From Akkermansiaceae bacterium UBA1315 (GTDB lineage Bacteria; Verrucomicrobiota; Verrucomicrobiia; Verrucomicrobiales; Akkermansiaceae): a stretch of DNA of 58,875 nucleotides. The stretch is from contig DBTN01000017.1 of the NCBI GenBank assembly GCA_002307065.1, forward strand, positions 1 through 58,875, written 5' to 3'. Shown here in pieces: positions 50,078-56,818 of this stretch. Numbering within the stretch: the first letter of the stretch is position 1; every line of letters starts with the position of its first letter. The notes under the pieces are model-generated. The model ran no database searches and was not told the origin of the DNA. It worked only from the letters and a program-made list of their open reading frames with translations. A program made the translations under genes and the position numbers.

Positions 50078-50770
50078 TCACGGTTTGCGCGACCGCACGA
50101 AGGGCAAGGCGAGGAGCAAATAGAGAATCAGCGCCAGGATCAGCATGGCACCGAGATACCAAGGCCAGGGCCCAAGGTGATCGATCAGGCTGGGATTTTC
50201 CGGCGGATGCGCGGCGAACCCAAAATTCGTGCCGAGAAACCGGTTGATGATCATGGCGAAAATCAGGTAGATGATCGACCAACCGTAAACTTCCACCGGA
50301 CTGCGCCACCACGGGGATTTCGGCCGCCAGCCGTCGACGATGGGAAGGAAAAGCGCGACTGCGACGATCGCAAAATGCTGGACGAAAAACATGACGAACG
50401 GAGCTTCTGGAAATCCGACGCCAATCGCGGGCGTCAGCAAGGCCTGAATCGTCGCCGCAAGTCCCCAGAAATACGTCAAAGTCGCTAACAGATGCCGCCG
50501 TGTCACCAATGCGAAACCGGCGGTGATCGATGCGACATCACACAGGTGGAGCGGCAGGAAATTGTCCAAAGACTTCGGCGCATCGAGCATCATCCACGCC
50601 GCTTGGCTGAGCGGATAGGCGCTGAGGTTGAGAAAGGCGAGGAACGCGGCAACGCGGTATCGGTTTTTTTCGCCGGTCTTTGCCACGCCGATCAGCCCGG
50701 CCACGACGAGCGAACCGGTCAGGACCGTGAACAAATGTTCGGCGGAAAATGGATGAAACGCGTTGGGCAC
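50078..50770 (-). CDS. YwaF-type (TIGR02206) membrane protein
   Basis: Integral membrane protein of 230 residues with about seven helices, related to YwaF/TIGR02206, function unknown. LPLHLCDVASITAGFALVTR and WGLAATIQALLTPAIGVGFP are typical. GTG 50770 is used: it starts 7 bases after the M16 protease stop, and the open frame further up overlaps that gene. It lies between two MEP-pathway genes but shows no enzymatic motif. Confidence 0.8.
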   Translation of the reverse strand: MPNAFHPFSAEHLFTVLTGSLVVAGLIGVAKTGEKNRYRVAAFLAFLNLSAYPLSQAAWMMLDAPKSLDNFLPLHLCDVASITAGFALVTRRHLLATLTYFWGLAATIQALLTPAIGVGFPEAPFVMFFVQHFAIVAVALFLPIVDGWRPKSPWWRSPVEVYGWSIIYLIFAMIINRFLGTNFGFAAHPPENPSLIDHLGPWPWYLGAMLILALILYLLLALPFVRSRKP

Positions 50771-50777
50771 GGAAAAT

Positions 50778-52034
50778 CTAGTGGGACGCGGTGGCGGAAA
50801 GCGAGGCTCCGATCTCGGCGATCGCCGGACTTTGATTGAGGAAAATTTCGCGAGCGATTTCCTGAATTTCAGCGTCCGTGACGGCCAGAACCTGAGACCG
50901 CCACTCATTCGGCTCTGGGATTTTTCCGAAATCCATCAAACCTTCGCCGGCCCAAGCCGCGTGGGAACCGGTCGATTCGAAGGCGGATTTGCTTTGGGAA
51001 ATTTGCAGGCGCTTCGCTCGATCCAGCTCGCCCGCGCGCGGGCCATTTTCGGCGAGGTCATCGATTTCGCGATGGATACAAGCGATCGCTTCCTCGCGGG
51101 ATTCCGGGTCGAGACCGGCGCTGATTTCGAAAGCACCGGTTTCATCAAAAAACGAAACGTCGCTGCCGATTTGATAACAAAGGCCCCGTTCTTCACGAAG
51201 CTCAAGAAACAGTCGCGAGCTGGCCGTTTCACCGAGCATCAAGCTCAGCAAACGCAAGGCGTGGCGGCTCGGGGAAAGCTTGCCGGGCGTATGCCATGCC
51301 ATCGCCAGTTGGAGCTGGTCGGTTTCCCGTTCGTCGATCGCATGACTCGGCGATGCTTCAAACCGGTCGAACGGAACCGGTTTGCGGCCCGCGTGGAATG
51401 TTTTGGGAAGGTGCGGAGAAATGAGCGCGACCATCTCATCAAGCGAAAAGGGCCCGGAAGCAGCGATGACCACATCGTCGCGGAAATGATGGAAATCGCG
51501 GAAATCGACCAAGGTCTTCTGCTTGATTTTTGCAATCGATTCGATGGAGCCGGAAATTGGATTTCCTAACGGGTGATTTTCCCAAAGTGCGCCCGAAATC
51601 AAATCGTTGATGTGATCGGTGGGCGACTCTTTATACATCACGATTTCTTCGCCAATCACTTCGCGTTCCAAGGCGATTTCCGATTCCGGAAAGGTCGCGT
51701 TCCAAACCATGTCTGAGACGACATCTGCCAGGATCGGCATCATTTCCGCCTCACCCCGGCCCTCGTAAACCGTGTGATCTTCACTGGTGCAGGCGTTGAG
51801 CTGGCCGCCGGCGTTTTCAATTTCGAAACTCAGATCGCGCGCGGTGCGAGTCGCGGTTCCTTTAAAAACCATGTGCTCCACAAAATGCGCCAAGCCCGCT
51901 GGTAAGTCGGTTTCATCGCGGCTGCCTGCGGGAACGTAGATCGAAAACGCGGCACACTCGGAATCTTTCAGCGTCGCCACGGCCAGTTTCGGACCGTTGG
52001 GAATCTGCCGCCATTCATAGATCGCTCTGCTCAT
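50778..52034 (-). CDS. M16 family zinc metalloprotease (pitrilysin type)
   Basis: Zinc peptidase of 418 residues with the two M16 halves. The inverted zinc motif is HFVEH (His50, Glu53, His54), with the third ligand in ALEREVIGEEI near residue 127. The C-terminal half has the ETASSRLFLELREERGLCYQ segment. No signal peptide, so a cytoplasmic or moonlighting role is likely; relatives include the mitochondrial-processing-peptidase-like proteins common in bacteria. The start overlaps the ispD stop in an ATGA, so the two are coupled. Confidence 0.93.
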   Translation of the reverse strand: MSRAIYEWRQIPNGPKLAVATLKDSECAAFSIYVPAGSRDETDLPAGLAHFVEHMVFKGTATRTARDLSFEIENAGGQLNACTSEDHTVYEGRGEAEMMPILADVVSDMVWNATFPESEIALEREVIGEEIVMYKESPTDHINDLISGALWENHPLGNPISGSIESIAKIKQKTLVDFRDFHHFRDDVVIAASGPFSLDEMVALISPHLPKTFHAGRKPVPFDRFEASPSHAIDERETDQLQLAMAWHTPGKLSPSRHALRLLSLMLGETASSRLFLELREERGLCYQIGSDVSFFDETGAFEISAGLDPESREEAIACIHREIDDLAENGPRAGELDRAKRLQISQSKSAFESTGSHAAWAGEGLMDFGKIPEPNEWRSQVLAVTDAEIQEIAREIFLNQSPAIAEIGASLSATASH

Positions 52035-52711
52035 TTTAAAAGGGCCTCTGCCAGCGCCAGATCGGCGGGCGTCGTGATTTTGAGATTGGGTTCGGTGGAT
52101 TCCACGAATTTCACGGGAACTCCGATGGATTGGAGGGCGGAAACTTCATCAGTCACCACCAGTTGACGATCAATCACCTCGGCATATGCCGCACGCAATC
52201 GCGGAATTTGAAAAATTTGCGGCGTTTCCATGAACCACAGATTCTCGCGGGACAGCGACTCGGTTGAAAAATCCTCAGCGTCCGCGCGCTTGAGCGTTTC
52301 CGTCACGCGTCGGGCCAACGCGGCAGCTCCAAAAACGTCGGCGGCCTCGACGCAGCGATCGATATCTTTCGGCAGGATCAAGGGGCGGGCACCGTCTTGC
52401 ACCGCGACCAATCCGGTTTCGGAAGAAATCGCGGCCAGGCCTTTCGCGACGGAGTCTTGGCGATCTTTCCCTCCGTCGACACGGCGGACGGGTTTGGAAA
52501 AATCCGCTGAGTCAAAAAGTTGCCACCGGTCCTCCGGGCAGACGACGATGATTTCATCGATCGATCCCGCTGCCAAAAATGCCTTTAAAGTCCGGACTAA
52601 AACCGGAGTCCCGGCCAGCGGAGCCGAGAGTTTATCGAAGCCCATGCGGCGGCTCGATCCTGCGGCGACCAAAATGGCGGTGCAGAAAGGGCGGCTTCGG
52701 TTCGTCGTCAT
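52031..52711 (-). CDS. ispD: 2-C-methyl-D-erythritol 4-phosphate cytidylyltransferase
   Basis: Third step of the MEP isoprenoid pathway, transferring CMP to methylerythritol phosphate. The protein has 226 residues. AILVAAGSSRRMGFDK is the nucleotide motif, GGKDRQDSVAKGLA, VAVQDGARPLI and ETPQIFQIPRLRAAY follow, and VTDEVSALQSIGVPVKFVES is the C-terminal signature. It leads the operon ispD - M16 protease - ywaF-like - ispH. ATG 52711 is used. Confidence 0.95.
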   Translation of the reverse strand: MTTNRSRPFCTAILVAAGSSRRMGFDKLSAPLAGTPVLVRTLKAFLAAGSIDEIIVVCPEDRWQLFDSADFSKPVRRVDGGKDRQDSVAKGLAAISSETGLVAVQDGARPLILPKDIDRCVEAADVFGAAALARRVTETLKRADAEDFSTESLSRENLWFMETPQIFQIPRLRAAYAEVIDRQLVVTDEVSALQSIGVPVKFVESTEPNLKITTPADLALAEALLK

Positions 52712-52831
52712 GAGGCGTCTGCGCTATTGTTAGCAGCCGCCTCTCGCAAGCGGGAAGTGCCAAGTTTGAACAAAACTCGCCGAATTTTCAAAAAACCGGT
52801 AACAAATCGGAGCGATTGCTTTTGAACCTTT

Positions 52832-54997
52832 GTGGAGACGATGAGAAACGACGAACTGAACGATCCGCTCTGCGGACTGAATCCTGCCGATTTGCTGAAA
52901 CAAGGCGTGGCGGATGATACGTTGGTCGATGGTAGGCCAGTTGGTTTCCTGCTGCCCCCGATTGAGGAATTGGCTGAAATTTTTCCGCAGTTTGAGATTT
53001 TAGAGCTCATCGGCAAAGGCGGGATGGGCGCGGTGTATCGGGTTCGTCAGCGGGAATTGGATCGGATCGTCGCGTTGAAAATCTTGCCGCCCGCGATCGG
53101 TGAGCAGCCGGGATTTGCCGACCGGTTTGCGCGCGAAGCGAAGGCGCTGGCAAAGCTGAATCATCCGGGAATCGTCACACTCTACGAATTCGGTCAAGCG
53201 ACCGGTTTGTACTTTATTTTGATGGAATACGTCGACGGCGTGAATCTTCGGCAGCTTTTGGAAAATAGCCGCATTTCCCCGCATGAAGCATTGGCGATCG
53301 TGCCGCAAATTTGCGATGCGCTGCAATTCGCGCATGACCGCGGAGTCGTTCATCGAGATATCAAACCGGAAAATATATTACTCGACCGGTTTGGCCGGGT
53401 GAAAGTCGCGGATTTTGGTTTGGCCAAACTAACCGGTTTGCAATCCGATGAAACGATCGGCCATCATTTCGTTTCGGATCTTTCATTAACCGAAGCCGGA
53501 AAAATCATCGGCACACCCGCCTACATGGCACCGGAACAAATTGATCGACCGGGCGAAGTGGATCACCGGGCTGACATCTATGGATTGGGCGTCGTTTTCT
53601 ATCAGATTCTCACAGGCGAGTTGCCAGGAAAAAATCCGTCCGCGCCCTCGAAGAAAATCCGCGTCGATGTGAGACTGGACGAGATCGTTCTGCGAGCGCT
53701 GGAGAAAAAACCCGAGATGCGATTTCAACAAGCGAGTATGATGAAGACCAGAGTAGAAGAGTTAACGGATCAACCGGTTCCGAAGAAAACGAGTTATAAG
53801 AAGTTAGCCGTCTATGCCACGCTGATGCTGGTGATCGCCCTGGGGTGGATTGGGTTTGATCAGTATCTGAAAAAACGTGACTCGGTCGTAGTGCTGGAAA
53901 AATCAAATGAGGTGGAGAGCTCGGCAGAAACATTCGTCGGTCTCAAATTGGCTGAAATTCAAGCCAAGTCAGAGCTGCTAGTAAGTGATCCGAAGCGAGC
54001 GGAAGTCCAACGCGAGCTGAAACAATTCGAAGAAAGCCATCCAGATTTTCCAAATGACGAATCCCGCGAAATTGTGTCAAAGCGACAAAACGAGCTTTTC
54101 TCTTTGTTGTCCGATTTTTCCAAAAAATATGGTCCGGAAAATACCCAGATTATCGAACTGAATAGGAAGCTTGATTGGCTCGGTCAAATTCCACTGATGG
54201 GAGAAAAGGAAATCAATGAACGGGTAGCGGAAAAGATAGAAGCGAAAGATCTATCCGAGACCAACCGGTTTCAAATTCGTTTGGTAACTCCCGGAGATGC
54301 TTCTGCGGAGATTTTAAAATATCAGTTCGGCGACAATCGTGTTGACGAGATTTCTGTGAGTCGGGACGTGATTGTGTGTGATCAACATATTGTCAAAGCT
54401 TCGGCTGGAGGAAATCAAGATGAGCGATCAGGATTTGTCGTGAATCTGACCTTCAATGAGGTTGGTTTGCGTAGGCTATCAGAAGCCACCAAAACCGGTC
54501 AAGGGACGTTGCGTGTGGCAATATTTATTGATGGGAAGGTTCATCAAGCTCCGGTAGTTCACACGCGGCTTGGAGCTAATATCCAAATTAGCGGTTTCGA
54601 AAGCAGCGAAGATTGCTTGGATTTCATGAGAGGTTTGCCGAGTTGGGGGCGGCTGGAAAAAGCCTTCGAGGCTTGGCCTTATCTGTTGAAAATCGATGAA
54701 GGTGAGTATGCTGAGACTTATCATGATTTGTCGTCAATGGCGAAAAAGTTGGTCACAGAAAAGCAATGGGTTGATAGTTTGATTGGGGCTCGCGAGCCGA
54801 TGGGTGGAAAATGGTTGGTTTCTCGATTCCCAAAAAGTGTCCAAGAACTGAAGTCGCTGCCGGGGGTTCCCGATGGTGAATATCTGGTGGCGGAATTTCA
54901 AACCGACTTCAAAAATAAAAAAGAGACGATCGAAACGATGATCTTGGTCAAAGATCCAGATAGCGTTTGGAGAATCGTCGGTTATTTTATTCGATAA
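52832..54997 (+). CDS. Membrane Ser/Thr protein kinase with SecD-like and DUF4019 sensor region
   Basis: Hanks-type kinase of 721 residues. Kinase domain about 54-310: glycine loop GKGGMGAVYR, Lys83, HRDIKPEN (Asp176), DFG 194-196 and GTPAYMAPEQ. One membrane helix at about 325-345 puts the C-terminal half outside. That half has a charged region, then about 476-605 resembling the SecD P1-type domain (VVNLTFNEVGLRRLSEATKT, AIFIDGKVHQAPVV, ISGFESSED), then about 606-721 a DUF4019 domain (PGVPDGEYLVAEFQTDFKNK, WRIVGYFI). No PASTA repeats. GTG 52832 or ATG 52841 may be the start. It is co-transcribed with the SdpI-like and sigma genes; envelope stress is a likely input. Confidence 0.92.
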   Translation: METMRNDELNDPLCGLNPADLLKQGVADDTLVDGRPVGFLLPPIEELAEIFPQFEILELIGKGGMGAVYRVRQRELDRIVALKILPPAIGEQPGFADRFAREAKALAKLNHPGIVTLYEFGQATGLYFILMEYVDGVNLRQLLENSRISPHEALAIVPQICDALQFAHDRGVVHRDIKPENILLDRFGRVKVADFGLAKLTGLQSDETIGHHFVSDLSLTEAGKIIGTPAYMAPEQIDRPGEVDHRADIYGLGVVFYQILTGELPGKNPSAPSKKIRVDVRLDEIVLRALEKKPEMRFQQASMMKTRVEELTDQPVPKKTSYKKLAVYATLMLVIALGWIGFDQYLKKRDSVVVLEKSNEVESSAETFVGLKLAEIQAKSELLVSDPKRAEVQRELKQFEESHPDFPNDESREIVSKRQNELFSLLSDFSKKYGPENTQIIELNRKLDWLGQIPLMGEKEINERVAEKIEAKDLSETNRFQIRLVTPGDASAEILKYQFGDNRVDEISVSRDVIVCDQHIVKASAGGNQDERSGFVVNLTFNEVGLRRLSEATKTGQGTLRVAIFIDGKVHQAPVVHTRLGANIQISGFESSEDCLDFMRGLPSWGRLEKAFEAWPYLLKIDEGEYAETYHDLSSMAKKLVTEKQWVDSLIGAREPMGGKWLVSRFPKSVQELKSLPGVPDGEYLVAEFQTDFKNKKETIETMILVKDPDSVWRIVGYFIR

Positions 54998-55000
54998 ATT

Positions 55001-55345
55001 ATGGACTCGTTACCCTTGATTCATCTTTTGGCCGCCGTGGTGATCGTGATCTCGGCGGTGCCGTTGATTCTGAAAAAGATTAAACCGAACCGGTTTTATG
55101 GGGTTCGTATTCGGGCTTCGTTTAAGTCGGAGGGATTATGGTATGAGATCAACCGGTTTGGTGGGATTTTAATGTTGTGGTGGGGGATTTTGATGGGAGT
55201 GGTCGCGGCGGTGGGTTTGACGTCGGATGAAAAGCGGATGCCGGTTTATCTGGGGATTTCACTAGTGACAATTTTGGGCGGCTTGGCAGTGGTGATGGTT
55301 TTAATTTTCAGATTCGCAAAAGCTGCGGAAGCTCGAAGGAAATGA
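55001..55345 (+). CDS. SdpI-like membrane protein
   Basis: Small membrane protein of 114 residues with three helices and the SdpI-family segment KPNRFYGVRI near residue 29, then WYEINRFGGILMLWWG. In Bacillus, SdpI confers immunity to the SdpC toxin and doubles as a signal receptor. Here it is three bases after the kinase gene and overlaps the sigma-factor start in an ATGA, so it is a core member of the signalling operon. Confidence 0.8.
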   Translation: MDSLPLIHLLAAVVIVISAVPLILKKIKPNRFYGVRIRASFKSEGLWYEINRFGGILMLWWGILMGVVAAVGLTSDEKRMPVYLGISLVTILGGLAVVMVLIFRFAKAAEARRK

Positions 55346-56049
55346 CCGGTTTTAAAGACGGATTTGCGACGACGCGCTGGACGATGGTGTTGGCGGCGGG
55401 TGCGTCGCGTGAGGTCGCACTCGAAGAGTTATGCCAAAGTTATTGGTTTCCGCTTTATGCTTTTGTGCGGCGTCGGGGATACGGAAAAGAAGATGCGGAA
55501 GATCTGACACAGTCTTTTTTTGCGAAGCTGTTAGATCGTGAAAGTTTGACCGGTTTGGATCCGGAGCAGGGAAGATTCCGAGCGTTTCTTTTAGCGGCGT
55601 TGAAGAATTTTTTGTCGAACGAATGGGGTCGCTCGATGTGTGCGAAGCGCGGCGGGGCACTCGCTCATCTTTCGCTGGATTGGCAGAGTGCGGATCACCG
55701 ATTTGCGATCGCGGATGAAACCGGTTTGAGTCCGGATCGCGCGTTTGACCGCGAATGGGCGCTGGAACTTTTGGCGAATGTGATCGAACGGCTGCGAGGC
55801 GAGTTTTTGAATGACGGAAAAGATAAGGAATTCGACGCACTCAAAGTTTTTCTGACAACCGGGAGAGGAGAAATTTCCGGCGAAGAAGTTGCCAAAGAAC
55901 TCGGTATCGATGCGGGTTCAGCGCGGGTAAAGATCCACCGTTTAAGAAAGCGTTATCGAGAACTGTTGAAACGAGAGATTGCCGAGACTTTGGCAGACCG
56001 GTCCATGGTGGAAGAAGAACTCGCGGTTTTATTCGGGGCGTTTAGCTGA
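55342..56049 (+). CDS. ECF-type RNA polymerase sigma factor (planctomycete/verrucomicrobial group)
   Basis: Sigma-70-family factor of 235 residues. TTRWTMVLAAG opens it; region 2 has YWFPLYAFVRRRGYGKEDAE and DLTQSFFAKLL, and region 4 the helix-turn-helix VAKELGIDAGSARVKIHRLR. The 'TRWT' start and long inter-region (LANVIERLRGEFL) are typical of factors paired with Ser/Thr kinases, whose phosphorylation activates some members. No anti-sigma gene is nearby, fitting direct control by the kinase two genes upstream. Confidence 0.9.
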   Translation: MTGFKDGFATTRWTMVLAAGASREVALEELCQSYWFPLYAFVRRRGYGKEDAEDLTQSFFAKLLDRESLTGLDPEQGRFRAFLLAALKNFLSNEWGRSMCAKRGGALAHLSLDWQSADHRFAIADETGLSPDRAFDREWALELLANVIERLRGEFLNDGKDKEFDALKVFLTTGRGEISGEEVAKELGIDAGSARVKIHRLRKRYRELLKREIAETLADRSMVEEELAVLFGAFS

Positions 56050-56060
56050 TTGTTCGATTG

Positions 56061-56492
56061 TTAAATTACCTTTAAATGACTCGAATTTGCAATAGCGACC
56101 GCCGTGATCGGGATATGTTGATCGAAGGTCACGAGACACCCGTCGTTCGTGGCAGCAAGAGCGAGAAGATAGAGATCTGTTAGATATTTTGATGATAATA
56201 TCGATGGGAGACGGAAAATGCTTCCGTCTCTCAAAGTCAACGAATCCGGCCAAAAGGTGTGGTCTGATGTTGTTGCGAAAATTCCAAAACGCGAAGCGAC
56301 ATCCTGAACCGTGAAATGAATATTTTTGCTATAGGCGCTTGAAGCCATGATGCGCACCAAGCCGTTTTCAGTGAGTGGACAGGATGCCCAAGGTCGCGCC
56401 TCTTGGCCCCACCATTCGTGAGCCCGGGCGTGAAACGCATGATCAGGATCCATTAACGCGATCAGAACATTGATATCGAGTAATGAACGCAT
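56061..56492 (-). CDS. vapC: VapC-type PIN-domain toxin
   Basis: Ribonuclease toxin of 143 residues with a PIN domain. Acidic metal residues are Asp6 (LLDINVLIAL), Glu42 (PLTENGLVRI), one in TDLYLLALA and one in LVTFDQHI. It likely cleaves tRNA or rRNA when freed from its antitoxin. Its start lies three bases after the stop of the antitoxin gene, a classical toxin-antitoxin arrangement. Confidence 0.92.
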   Translation of the reverse strand: MRSLLDINVLIALMDPDHAFHARAHEWWGQEARPWASCPLTENGLVRIMASSAYSKNIHFTVQDVASRFGIFATTSDHTFWPDSLTLRDGSIFRLPSILSSKYLTDLYLLALAATNDGCLVTFDQHIPITAVAIANSSHLKVI

Positions 56493-56495
56493 TTC

Positions 56496-56747
56496 TCAAA
56501 TTCCTTCATCGTCCATTAAACGCCGGATGTGTTCGGAACTCACAACTTCTCCACGTGATGGGAAAACCGGGATGCCATTTTTCATCAAATAAGGCTGACC
56601 GGTTTGGCTAGCAGTTTCCTGATTGCCGGATTGCAGGCCTCGACGGAAAAATTCAGAGAGCACTTTCCCTGCTGTTTTCCGTTGTTTGACGGCGAGCTCT
56701 TTCGCTGCGAAAAGCACGTCGTCATCAATGTCGAGTGTCGTTCTCAT
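56496..56747 (-). CDS. vapB: VapB-type antitoxin
   Basis: Antitoxin of 83 residues with an N-terminal ribbon-helix-helix (MRTTLDIDDDVLFAAKELAV, then KVLSEFFRRGL). The C-terminal half (PVFPSRGEVVSSEHIRRLMD) would wrap the toxin. Upstream gene of the pair; the dimer normally represses its own operon. Confidence 0.88.
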   Translation of the reverse strand: MRTTLDIDDDVLFAAKELAVKQRKTAGKVLSEFFRRGLQSGNQETASQTGQPYLMKNGIPVFPSRGEVVSSEHIRRLMDDEGI

Positions 56748-56818
56748 GAGTTTGATGATATCGCATCTGATGCAGTTTGCAGCAATTTAATGGTGAAGAC
56801 TTCGTTTCCGGTTCCGAA

